Source: 39-52-133 sp036523795 (GTDB taxonomy: Bacteria > Pseudomonadota > Gammaproteobacteria > Burkholderiales > Gallionellaceae). From it: a stretch of DNA of 64,000 nt. Each line of letters begins with the position of its first letter. Position 1 is the stretch's first letter. Shown here piece after piece: positions 25,448 to 33,036 of the stretch. The position numbers were made by a program, and so were the translations under genes. The stretch is taken from contig DATDDN010000055.1 of the NCBI GenBank assembly GCA_036523795.1, positions 6,420 through 70,419 on the forward strand, read 5' to 3'. The notes beneath the pieces are model-generated. The model was not told the origin of the DNA, made no database searches, and was given only the letters and a program-made list of their open reading frames with translations.

Positions 25448-26941
25448 ATGTTTTGTACTGCGAGAGTGTTGAGAATATGCAGCGTATTTCTTCTGATGTT
25501 CGCCAATTCCTTGAGCGCATCAGCATCCTGCGATGGCGGACAAAAACCATCCTGGGTAGAAAATCCTGAGTCCATTACCCCCAGGTATTTCTTCGCGACG
25601 GGTGTTTCGAGCAGCAATGACGGCTCACTGGCTGATCGTCGCGATTCAGCGAAACAGAATGGCATCAAGAATCTGGCCGAGACCATCCAGGTCAATGTCA
25701 GCAGCTCGCTGACGCTGGAGCAAACACAGAAACAGAGTGGCGCGCACGTGCTCAGCGAATCGAATGTGCGCAACCTGACTGAGGTGTCCACCAAGGCCTC
25801 ATTGCAGAACGTGGAGGCCGTCGAATCCTGGGAGGATTCCAGTTGCCACGTGTGGGTGAGGGTAAGGCTCGAAACCCGCATCGTCGAACAGAAGAAGCAG
25901 GAGGAGTTGTCGCGTCAGCTGTTTGGCATTTTCAACGATAAATTTTCGCTTGCCCAGGATGAGAGCGGCGGCTTGGACGCTCGCCAATCTGCCGTTGAGG
26001 CCGCGCTGGATATCCTTCCCAGAATCAGTCTGGACAAGGTGCCGGAGGCCAGCTCTTCGGCCTACTACATGCAGCAGCTAAACCGCATCAGGGAAAAGCT
26101 GGGGGCTTCACGCGGCGAGCTGGATAGCGCGAGGAAGCTCATGGCAGAAGCCCGCGAGCAAATCGACAAGGCGGCAACACTGACCAATGAGGCGTCACGG
26201 GCACGTTCCATTCTTCCCGCAATGAATATTTATCGTGCGCTTCTGAATCAATATCCGAATGGCCTGCCACCCCTGTTCGCGCCGGGCGACCTGTACATGA
26301 AACTGGCCGAGGCGGAAGAGATGCGCAGCAGTGCCTGTGGCGCAAAGAACTATTACCTGCAGGTCCTGGTGTCCAGGCAGCTGGTTGATCGCCAGAAGAT
26401 CGCCAGGCAGCGTGCAGATGGGCTGGCCTGTTCGCCGGAGGATATGGAGAAGGTGGTGTGGCGCCAGTATTTCGAGGGACGCACCGTGGAAATGGTGTGC
26501 GTCTATTCTCTGCGTGGCGCGCAGCATGCCTGGCAGAAGGCATGCGGTGATGCCAGCAATTTGCTGCGCTCACTGGGGGCCGAGGTGGTGGTGAATAGCG
26601 CACCGCTCACGGCGGCTCAAGCTGCAGAGGTGGCCAACGGCAAGCTTGCCTCGAAATGGGCCCGAGACGGCAATCTGATGATGGGCTATTTCGCGATCGG
26701 CAAGATGAATACACAAAGCAGCAGGGACTCCGGCCGGGCGGCACGGGAATACCAGTTTGAAGGCACATTGTGGAGCGTGCTGATGGAAAATGGTCAGCCT
26801 GCATTCTCGGATCGCTTTCAGGGCACGACCGGCTGGAATCCGGTATCCGCCGAAATGGTGATGGATGTCTTGGCCTTGAATGTCAGCAAGCGCTGGAAAG
26901 AGAAATTTGCCCGTTTCCTGCGCCACGAGGTTGAGCAGTGA
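25448..26941 (+). CDS. LPP20-like exported protein, first gene of the envelope cluster
   Basis: 497 residues with a signal peptide (cleavage about after SASA, residue 26). Residues 34-150 (KPSWVENPE, YFFATGVSSS, DRRDSAKQNGIKNLAETIQV) resemble the LPP20/FlgT-N domain found in Helicobacter LPP20 and the flagellar protein FlgT. A helical region (about 200-330) looks TPR-like. The last 130 residues form an alpha/beta domain that could be CsgG/FlgT-like, not certain. RBS GGAAGG is 7 nt upstream. The next gene is 29 bp downstream. No flagellar or curli genes are present, so the partner is unknown. Confidence 0.6.
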   Translation: MFCTARVLRICSVFLLMFANSLSASASCDGGQKPSWVENPESITPRYFFATGVSSSNDGSLADRRDSAKQNGIKNLAETIQVNVSSSLTLEQTQKQSGAHVLSESNVRNLTEVSTKASLQNVEAVESWEDSSCHVWVRVRLETRIVEQKKQEELSRQLFGIFNDKFSLAQDESGGLDARQSAVEAALDILPRISLDKVPEASSSAYYMQQLNRIREKLGASRGELDSARKLMAEAREQIDKAATLTNEASRARSILPAMNIYRALLNQYPNGLPPLFAPGDLYMKLAEAEEMRSSACGAKNYYLQVLVSRQLVDRQKIARQRADGLACSPEDMEKVVWRQYFEGRTVEMVCVYSLRGAQHAWQKACGDASNLLRSLGAEVVVNSAPLTAAQAAEVANGKLASKWARDGNLMMGYFAIGKMNTQSSRDSGRAAREYQFEGTLWSVLMENGQPAFSDRFQGTTGWNPVSAEMVMDVLALNVSKRWKEKFARFLRHEVEQ

Positions 26942-26970
26942 CGCCTGGAAATCGTTAAGAGGAGAACCTG

Positions 26971-28080
26971 ATGTTGCGATTATTGCTTGTCCTGACGTGC
27001 ATCACCCTTTCACTCCCAGCCTTCGCGGCACAGCCCAAGAACGTGGCAATCATGGTGTATTCGCAATCCAAACTGGCTGCCCAGTATGCGCGCATCGCCT
27101 TGTCGCGTTTTGAGCAAGTGTTGACCGATAACGGCGTGACGGTGCTGGATCAGAAGAAGGCAGACGCGCTGAAGAAGGGGTGGAAGAAGCTCGAAGATCC
27201 GGGTGCGCTGATTACTGCCGAGGAGTTTGTCAAAAACGCCGGCAAATATGCCATTGACGGCGTGTATCGCGTATACCTGGACGCCGGTATTACGACGGGA
27301 CTGGCCGGCATTTATACTGCAACTGCGCTGGCGGACATCCGCTTTGTCGGTGAGGATGCGGCAATCAGCTCGGCTGCGTCGCCAGCCATGGGGGCAAAAG
27401 GCATGCCGCCCTCGGATGGTCTGACGGAGAGTGCAGCGCTGAGCAATGCCATACAGCGTGCTGTTGACCTGACAGCGCAGCAATTGGGCTGGAAGGTGAT
27501 GGATTTCACCAATCCTCGGCTTTACAGCGTTCATCTCAAGCAGATGCAGATGGTGCCCGCTTACGTGGCTGAAGCGCATCCGCCCAAACTGGCCAATTCC
27601 GACGATTCGGTAAAGCTGGCCAAGCTGGCCAATGAGGACTGGACTACAGAAGAGGCAACCTGTGTGCGTAAATCGCCCGACGAGAGGATGGCTGTGGTGG
27701 GCGGCTATATTCGCCAGACATCCTTGCTGGGCGGACGCCCCAAGCGGGTATACGGCTCCAGGGTGCATGTGGTCGATGCGTCAGCCAACAAGGAGGTGGT
27801 TACCCTGGAAACAGCACCGGTTGCGGAGCGGACGCGTGAAGAGAAGGGAGGCAGCAAGATACTTGACTGCCTGTTTGTGTCCAATTGGCGTTACCTGGCA
27901 GCGGTCACCAACAGCAAACTGTTCTTGTGGGATACCGAACGCGGCGTGGTGTTGAGCGATCTGTATCTGGATGATGCAATTGAAGACGCCGCGCTGGAAT
28001 ATGGCAAATATGCAGGGCAGGACTATCTGGCGGTGGTGACCGGAAGCAGGAAGCTGGTCTACCAGATTGTCAGGGAGTGA
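26971..28080 (+). CDS. Exported protein of unknown function, second gene of the cluster
   Basis: 369 residues; signal peptide ending PAFAAQ; strong RBS GAGGAG. Residues 24-180 (NVAIMVYSQSKLAAQYARIAL, then FEQVLTDNGVTVLDQKKAD and TATALADIRFVGED) have the order of secondary structure seen in CsgG/LpoB/TolB-N-type periplasmic domains. I offer that only as a fold guess. The C-terminal half (about 210-369) has short repeated beta motifs (LFLWDTERGVVLSDL) that look like WD40/beta-propeller blades. Not recognised by family. It sits between an LPP20-like gene and a FecR-domain gene. Confidence 0.55.
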   Translation: MLRLLLVLTCITLSLPAFAAQPKNVAIMVYSQSKLAAQYARIALSRFEQVLTDNGVTVLDQKKADALKKGWKKLEDPGALITAEEFVKNAGKYAIDGVYRVYLDAGITTGLAGIYTATALADIRFVGEDAAISSAASPAMGAKGMPPSDGLTESAALSNAIQRAVDLTAQQLGWKVMDFTNPRLYSVHLKQMQMVPAYVAEAHPPKLANSDDSVKLAKLANEDWTTEEATCVRKSPDERMAVVGGYIRQTSLLGGRPKRVYGSRVHVVDASANKEVVTLETAPVAERTREEKGGSKILDCLFVSNWRYLAAVTNSKLFLWDTERGVVLSDLYLDDAIEDAALEYGKYAGQDYLAVVTGSRKLVYQIVRE

Positions 28081-28129
28081 TAGTCACTGTTCTGCCATTT
28101 TAATTCGACTTGCTCAAAGGAGAAATGTA

Positions 28130-28891
28130 ATGCTCCATTCATGCATACGCAGCATTCTATGTCTGGCTCTCGCCACGGTTTTGCCCATCCCGGTATGGGC
28201 GGCTGATGGCGAGATCAGGGTGATCAAGGTCCAGGGACAGGTCGATGTACTCGATGCCCAAGGCCAGGTGCGTGAGCGCGCCAGGGTCGGGACAGTGCTC
28301 GGCGCGGGCGAAACCCTGCGCACAGCGGAAGACAGCAAGGCGGCAATACGCTCGAAAGCTGGCGACACCTTCATACTTGATGCAGCCGCTGCCGCGCGCG
28401 TGCGCAACGAAAAAAATACGCTGCAGCAGCTGATCGGGAAGATCATGTATCTGTTTACCCCGGGTTTGCATGTGGAACGAACCGTGCAGGTGCAGACTGC
28501 GGTGATGGGGATTCGCGGTACGACATTTGTCGTTAATGCGGAACAGGACAAGGCCGCCGTAGGGCTGCGCGAAGGCGTTCTTGAAGTCAGCTCCACAGAT
28601 GAGGGTTTCAACGTTTACCAGCGCAGGGAAACAGATGAGTTCGAGGCCTTCAAGCAGCGCGATCGGGAGAAGGTCAGGGAGATGAAGAAAGAGTATGAGA
28701 AATATCGTGCTCAGGTAAAGGAAGAATTTGTGGCCTTCAAGAAGTCGTTTCAGCTCAATGCCAACCAGAGCCTGAGCATTGCCGGGGACAAGGCAGTCAT
28801 CTCATCGCTGGACGAGGATGCGATCAAGACCATGCGGCGACTGGAAGAGTTTATCAGCGATGCGCCGCCTGAACCGGCCGGGCAGCAATAG
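28130..28891 (+). CDS. FecR-domain periplasmic protein
   Basis: From the ATG at 28130 (AAAGGAG 7 nt upstream) it is 253 residues with a signal peptide ending VWAAD. Residues 28-165 form a FecR domain (VQGQVDVLDAQGQVRERARVG, LGAGETLRTAEDSKAAI, VMGIRGTTFVV). A charged Glu/Lys/Arg-rich coiled coil (about 165-215) follows. Unlike true FecR it has no N-terminal membrane anchor and no ECF sigma factor next to it, so it is a free periplasmic FecR-like protein. A reading frame starting at 28067 overlaps the previous gene but lacks an RBS and a signal sequence. Confidence 0.75.
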   Translation: MLHSCIRSILCLALATVLPIPVWAADGEIRVIKVQGQVDVLDAQGQVRERARVGTVLGAGETLRTAEDSKAAIRSKAGDTFILDAAAAARVRNEKNTLQQLIGKIMYLFTPGLHVERTVQVQTAVMGIRGTTFVVNAEQDKAAVGLREGVLEVSSTDEGFNVYQRRETDEFEAFKQRDREKVREMKKEYEKYRAQVKEEFVAFKKSFQLNANQSLSIAGDKAVISSLDEDAIKTMRRLEEFISDAPPEPAGQQ

Positions 28892-28920
28892 GCCTGCAGA
28901 TTTGCCGATAGTGGCGAAGC

Positions 28921-28948
28921 TTGCCTTGGGAGGCCGGCATGCTACAAT
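28921..28948 (+). promoter_or_regulatory. Promoter upstream of the LPP20 lipoprotein
   Basis: TTGCCT (28921-28926), 16-bp spacer, TACAAT (28943-28948). It may express the last gene of the cluster separately. Confidence 0.5.
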
Positions 28949-28990
28949 TCACGACGAATTTTGTTTTAACTTACGCAAAGGGGCTTGAGA

Positions 28991-29611
28991 ATGAAACGCA
29001 AACTGTCGATCTCGATTTTGATGGCTTTGGCCGCGGCTGCCTTGACGGCCTGTTCTTCTGCGCCTAAACCCGCGCAACTCTCCGTTGATCAGTGCCGTTT
29101 CCCGGGGACAGACAAAGAAGCGCCTGGTTGGGTGTGTGATGAGCCTGTACCTGGCTGGACTGTAACGGCCCCCGGTTCCGCCGAATTGACTTCTGCCGGC
29201 TTGTCCTTCCAGCGCCAGATGGCGATGACAGATGCACGTGTGCAGCTGGCACAGCAGATGAAGGTACATGTAACCAACATGATCAAGCAGTTTGCAGAAA
29301 CAACCGGCAGCGGTGACGCTGAGTCCCTGGACAAGGTGAACACATCCGTCACCAAACAGATTACCGATCAGACCCTGTCTGGCACGCGCGCAATCAAGAG
29401 TGCCACTGCACCCAACGGGCGTTACTATGTCCTGGTTGGTCTGGATGACAAGGCGGTAGAAGAGATGACCAAGGTGGCGATCAAGACCAGCATGGATAAC
29501 GATCGCGCTTTGTGGCAAAAATTCCAGGCAAAGAAAGCGCAGGACGAGCTGGCCGAGGAAATTGCCAAGCAGCGTGTGGTTGATGCCCCTATGCCTGCGG
29601 CTGCCAAGTAA
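28991..29611 (+). CDS. LPP20-family lipoprotein
   Basis: From the ATG at 28991 (AAAGGGG upstream) it is 206 residues with lipobox LTAC and Cys near residue 21, so a lipoprotein, probably of the outer membrane. The LPP20 domain shows PGWVCDEPVPGW, AMTDARVQLAQQMKVHV and RYYVLVGLDD. It ends in a charged helix and AAAK. A TTG at 28985 would add two residues. Last gene of the 25.4-29.6 kb cluster; the first gene carries a related domain. Confidence 0.75.
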   Translation: MKRKLSISILMALAAAALTACSSAPKPAQLSVDQCRFPGTDKEAPGWVCDEPVPGWTVTAPGSAELTSAGLSFQRQMAMTDARVQLAQQMKVHVTNMIKQFAETTGSGDAESLDKVNTSVTKQITDQTLSGTRAIKSATAPNGRYYVLVGLDDKAVEEMTKVAIKTSMDNDRALWQKFQAKKAQDELAEEIAKQRVVDAPMPAAAK

Positions 29612-29650
29612 GTCGTTGGCTGCCCTGCACGCAGGGCAGAGAAGAAGCTG

Positions 29651-29689
29651 GCAGCATGGAGCGGTCGGATGCCGCTCCATGCTGCTTTT
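29651..29689 (+). terminator. Long perfect hairpin, terminator of the envelope cluster
   Basis: GCAGCATGGAGCGG (29651-29664) pairs perfectly with CCGCTCCATGCTGC (29672-29685), 14 bp, 7-nt loop, then TTTT. It lies 40 nt after the LPP20 lipoprotein stop. Confidence 0.85.
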
Positions 29690-29694
29690 ACAAT
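29689..29694 (+). promoter_or_regulatory. Possible -10 of thrS
   Basis: TACAAT immediately after the long hairpin and 48 nt before the thrS ATG. No good -35, because the 14-bp hairpin occupies that area. Confidence 0.3.
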
Positions 29695-29704
29695 GTGGTT
29701 AATG

Positions 29705-29726
29705 GTGCGGCTTGGCCGCACTTTTT
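29705..29726 (+). terminator. Terminator-like hairpin in the thrS leader
   Basis: GTGCGGC (29705-29711) / GCCGCAC (29715-29721), 3-nt loop TTG, T5. It ends just 16 nt before the thrS ATG. In this position it is more likely an attenuator or translational control element than an end of transcription. Confidence 0.6.
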
Positions 29727-29742
29727 ATTATTGAAGACGAAC

Positions 29743-31638
29743 ATGCCAATTATTACTTTGCCGGATGGTTCACAACGCAGCTTTGCTGGATCGGTAACAG
29801 TTGCCGATGTTGCAGCCAGCATCGGTGCGGGACTCGCCCGTGCTGCGCTGGCAGGCAAGGTGAACGGCGAGCTGGTGGATACCTCGTATCTGATTACCGG
29901 AGATGTGCAGCTCGCAATCATCACCGACAAGGATGCGGATGGTCTGGACATCATTCGCCACTCGACCTCGCATTTGCTGGCCTATGCCGTGAAGGAACTT
30001 TTCCCCGATGCGCAGGTGACCATCGGGCCGGTCATAGAGAACGGCTTCTATTACGATTTTTCCTACGCGCGCCCATTTACCCCGGAAGATCTGATCGCCA
30101 TTGAAAAACGCATGGTCGAGCTGGCCAAGCGCGACATTCCGGTGGTACGCAGGGTCATGCCGCGCGATGAGGCTGTGGCCTACTTCAAGGGCATAGGAGA
30201 GCACTACAAGGCGGAGATCATCGCCTCCATCCCGGCCAATGAAGACGTGTCGCTGTACGCCGAAGGAGATTTCACCGATTTGTGTCGCGGGCCTCACGTC
30301 CCTTCCACTGGCAAGCTCAAGGTTTTCAAGCTGATGAAGGTGGCCGGCGCATATTGGCGTGGCGACGCGAAGAACGAGATGTTGCAGCGCATTTACGGCA
30401 CAGCCTGGGCGAAAAAGGAAGATCTCGACGCCTACCTTCATCGCCTGGAGGAAGCCGAAAAGCGCGATCATCGCAAACTGGGCAAGCAGCTCGATCTTTT
30501 TCACATGCAGGATGAAGCGCCCGGCATGGTGTTCTGGCATCCCAAGGGCTGGGCTGTATGGCAGGTGATCGAACAATACATGAGGGCCGTGTATCGCGAT
30601 AACGGCTATCAGGAAATCCGTTGCCCGCAGATTATCGATCGCGTGTTGTGGGAGAAATCCGGCCACTGGGAGCACTACAAGGCCAACATGTTCACCACCG
30701 AGTCGGAGAAGCACGACTACGCGATCAAGCCGATGAACTGCCCCGGCCACGTGCAGGTATTCAATTCCGATCTGCGTTCCTACCGCGAATTGCCGTTACG
30801 CTATGGCGAATTTGGCTCATGCCATCGCAACGAGCCATCCGGTGGTTTGCATGGCCTGATGCGCGTACGCGGGTTCGTGCAGGACGACGGCCATATCTTC
30901 TGCACAGAAGGGCAGATCGAGTCCGAAGTGACAGCGTTCAACGCACTGGTGCTGAAGGTCTATCGCGACTTCGGCTTCAACGAGGTGGCGGTCAAGCTGG
31001 CGCTACGTCCGGAGAGCAGGGTGGGTTCGGACGAGATCTGGGACAAATCCGAAAATGCATTGCGCGCAGCTTTGCGCGCATCCGGCATGACCTGGGAAGA
31101 GTTGCCGGGCGAGGGCGCCTTCTATGGCCCGAAGATCGAATTCCACATCAAGGATGCGATCGGGCGCTCATGGCAGTGCGGCACGGTACAGGTGGACTTT
31201 TCCATGCCGGGCAGGCTGGGGGCTGAGTTTGTCGATGAAGACAATACCCGCAAGGTGCCCGTCATGCTGCATCGGGCCATTCTCGGCTCGCTGGAGCGCT
31301 TTATCGGCATTCTGGTCGAAAACTATGCCGGCTCGCTGCCGCTCTGGCTGGCACCGACCCAACTGGTGGTCATGAATATCTCCCAGGCGCAGGAGGCATA
31401 CACCGCAGATGTGGCGAAGGCATTGCAGGCTGCCGGCTTCCGTGTTCATCTGGATTTGCGTAATGAGAAGATTACCTATAAAATACGCGAACATAGCTTG
31501 CAGAGGCTGCCTTACCAGCTGATTGTTGGTGACAAGGAGATGGCTGCAGGCTTGGTTGCCGTGCGAACCCGCCAGGGCGAAGACCTTGGCCAGATGCCGG
31601 TCGCAGCGTTGATTGAACGTCTGCGTGCCGAGCTGTAA
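29743..31638 (+). CDS. thrS: Threonyl-tRNA synthetase
   Basis: Class II synthetase, 631 residues from the ATG at 29743. An N-terminal TGS domain (PIITLPDGSQRSF), the SAD editing domain with HSTSHLLAYAV, the catalytic core with MNCPGH (zinc ligand region) and motif 2 FGSCHRNEPSGGLHGLMRVR, then the anticodon-binding domain. An in-frame ATG at 29656 would add 29 residues but runs through both leader hairpins and matches no known ThrRS. First gene of the conserved thrS-infC-rpmI-rplT cluster. Confidence 0.97.
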   Translation: MPIITLPDGSQRSFAGSVTVADVAASIGAGLARAALAGKVNGELVDTSYLITGDVQLAIITDKDADGLDIIRHSTSHLLAYAVKELFPDAQVTIGPVIENGFYYDFSYARPFTPEDLIAIEKRMVELAKRDIPVVRRVMPRDEAVAYFKGIGEHYKAEIIASIPANEDVSLYAEGDFTDLCRGPHVPSTGKLKVFKLMKVAGAYWRGDAKNEMLQRIYGTAWAKKEDLDAYLHRLEEAEKRDHRKLGKQLDLFHMQDEAPGMVFWHPKGWAVWQVIEQYMRAVYRDNGYQEIRCPQIIDRVLWEKSGHWEHYKANMFTTESEKHDYAIKPMNCPGHVQVFNSDLRSYRELPLRYGEFGSCHRNEPSGGLHGLMRVRGFVQDDGHIFCTEGQIESEVTAFNALVLKVYRDFGFNEVAVKLALRPESRVGSDEIWDKSENALRAALRASGMTWEELPGEGAFYGPKIEFHIKDAIGRSWQCGTVQVDFSMPGRLGAEFVDEDNTRKVPVMLHRAILGSLERFIGILVENYAGSLPLWLAPTQLVVMNISQAQEAYTADVAKALQAAGFRVHLDLRNEKITYKIREHSLQRLPYQLIVGDKEMAAGLVAVRTRQGEDLGQMPVAALIERLRAEL

Positions 31639-31679
31639 GGGGTAGCACGGTTTAATTTTGTACAAATGGAGAATTTCCA

Positions 31680-32198
31680 ATAGCTCAAGAAAAATCATTG
31701 CGCGTCAATGAGCAGATTACAGCACCCCAGGTGCGGCTCATCGGCGTAGAGGGGGAACCGATTGGTATCGTGCCGGTGGCGGAAGCGCTACGTCTGGCAG
31801 ACGAGGCCGAGCTGGATCTGGTTGAAATCGCGCCGTTGGCGGAGCCGCCAGTTTGTCGTGTCATGGACATCGGCAAATTCAAGTACGCAGAGAGCAAGCG
31901 TCAGCATGAGGCCAAGCTCAAGCAGAAGCAGGTGCAGGTCAAGGAAGTGAAATTCCGCCCGGGTACGGATGAAGGGGACTACAACATCAAGTTGCGTAAC
32001 CTGATCAAGTTCCTGGGAGAGGGCGACAAGACCAAGATCACCCTGCGCTTTCGCGGACGTGAAATTGCCCATCAGCAGTTGGGTATGCAGCTGATGGAGC
32101 GCGTCAAGGCTGATTTGAACGACTATGGAATTGTCGAGCAGTTTCCCAAGATGGAAGGGCGCCAGATGGTGATGGTGCTGTCGCCCAAGAAGAAATAA
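31680..32198 (+). CDS. infC: Translation initiation factor IF-3 (ATA start)
   Basis: 172 residues. The family N-terminus AQEKSLRVNEQITAPQVRL is preceded by an ATA codon at 31680-31682, with GGAG 8 nt upstream; the only alternative, TTG at 31698, would remove six conserved residues and has no RBS. IF-3 discriminates against non-AUG starts, and infC in many bacteria uses AUU, AUC or AUA so that IF-3 represses its own synthesis. Motifs VEISP-like VEIAPLAEPPVCRVMD, VKEVKFRPGTDEGDY and the C-terminal KITLRFRGREIAHQQLG are present. Confidence 0.95.
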   Translation: MAQEKSLRVNEQITAPQVRLIGVEGEPIGIVPVAEALRLADEAELDLVEIAPLAEPPVCRVMDIGKFKYAESKRQHEAKLKQKQVQVKEVKFRPGTDEGDYNIKLRNLIKFLGEGDKTKITLRFRGREIAHQQLGMQLMERVKADLNDYGIVEQFPKMEGRQMVMVLSPKKK

Positions 32199-32218
32199 GC
32201 GGCAAACAGTTGTAAATT

Positions 32219-32263
32219 CCACTGATTAACGGACTGGTCAGTGGGATGTAGTGAAGTCAGTCC
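32219..32263 (+). promoter_or_regulatory. Predicted pseudoknot in the rpmI leader (L20 operator candidate)
   Basis: Stem 1: CCACTGA (32219-32225) / TCAGTGG (32238-32244). Its loop holds GGACTGG (32231-32237), which pairs with TCAGTCC (32257-32263; one G-U pair), giving an H-type pseudoknot. E. coli rpmI-rplT translation is repressed by L20 binding to a pseudoknot in the same gap, so an L20 operator is the natural reading. Confidence 0.6.
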
Positions 32264-32275
32264 AGATAAGTGGTT

Positions 32276-32311
32276 CCGGGTTTGCAAGTGTTCCTGTCAG
32301 GAGCCTCCCGG
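32276..32311 (+). promoter_or_regulatory. Second leader stem upstream of rpmI
   Basis: CCGGG (32276-32280) / CCCGG (32307-32311), enclosing TCCT/AGGA (32292-32302). It lies 10 nt before the rpmI RBS AAAGGAG (about 32321-32327) and may form part of the L20-responsive structure. Confidence 0.4.
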
Positions 32312-32334
32312 CGTCATAAAATAAAGGAGTTGTC

Positions 32335-32532
32335 ATGCCTAAGATGAAAACCAAGAGCAGCGCCAAAAAGCGCTTCAAGGTTCGTGCTGGCGGAAGCATC
32401 AAGCGTTCGCAAGCATTCAAGCGCCATATCTTGACCAAGAAAACCACCAAGAATAAACGTCAGTTGCGTGGTACAGCTGGTGTTCACGAAAGCAACACGG
32501 CGTCTGTGCGCGCCATGATGCCTTACGCATAA
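32335..32532 (+). CDS. rpmI: 50S ribosomal protein L35
   Basis: 65 residues, very basic, MPKMKTKSSAKKRFKVRAGGSI start as in all bacterial L35. Strong AAAGGAG RBS. Followed by rplT after 10 bp. Confidence 0.98.
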   Translation: MPKMKTKSSAKKRFKVRAGGSIKRSQAFKRHILTKKTTKNKRQLRGTAGVHESNTASVRAMMPYA

Positions 32533-32542
32533 GGAGTAGACC

Positions 32543-32902
32543 ATGCCAAGAGTAAAACGTGGTGTAACGGCGCGCGCGCGCCACAAGAAGGTTCTTGATC
32601 AGGCTAAAGGCTATCGCGGCCGTCGCAAGAACGTTTACCGTATTGCCAAAGAAGCGGTAATGAAGGCAGGCCAGTACGCCTACCGTGACCGTCGTCAACG
32701 CAAGCGTCAATTCCGTACCCTGTGGATCGCTCGTATCAATGCAGCTGCTCGTGAACAGGGCATGTGCTACAGCGTGTTCATGAATGGTCTGAAGAAGGCT
32801 CAAATCAATCTGGATCGCAAAGTACTGTCCGATATTGCCGTGTTCGACAAGCCTGCATTCATGCAGATTGTTGCACAAGCCAAGGCCAGCCTCGGTCTGT
32901 AA
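32543..32902 (+). CDS. rplT: 50S ribosomal protein L20
   Basis: 119 residues, basic, starting MPRVKRGVTARARHKKVL. Early assembly protein of the 50S subunit and, in E. coli, repressor of the rpmI-rplT leader. AAGGAG RBS upstream, strong terminator downstream. Confidence 0.98.
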   Translation: MPRVKRGVTARARHKKVLDQAKGYRGRRKNVYRIAKEAVMKAGQYAYRDRRQRKRQFRTLWIARINAAAREQGMCYSVFMNGLKKAQINLDRKVLSDIAVFDKPAFMQIVAQAKASLGL

Positions 32903-32920
32903 GCGGATTGATCGAAATGA

Positions 32921-32948
32921 AGGAGGCGTATTTACGCCTCCTTTTTTT
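32921..32948 (+). terminator. Terminator after rplT
   Basis: AGGAGGCGTA (32921-32930) / TACGCCTCCT (32933-32942), perfect 10 bp with a 2-nt loop (probably opens to 4-6 nt), T7. Confidence 0.92.
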
Positions 32949-32966
32949 GTTTGGGCAGCTCAATCG

Positions 32967-32999
32967 ACATGGCTCCACCTGCACCGGGCGGTGCCATGT
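32967..32999 (+). other. Hairpin in the pheST leader
   Basis: ACATGGC (32967-32973) / GCCATGT (32993-32999), 7 bp enclosing a 19-nt GC-rich loop, between the rplT terminator and pheS. No phenylalanine-rich leader peptide is seen, so E. coli-type attenuation is not supported. A T5 run at 33012-33016 follows. Confidence 0.3.
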
Positions 33000-33036
33000 T
33001 CATTGTGCCGTTTTTGAATAATAACAAGCTAAACCT

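Noticed and set aside
32949..33036. pheM-type attenuator before pheS
   Set aside because: No Phe-rich leader peptide and no mutually exclusive terminator pairing was found; only one hairpin.
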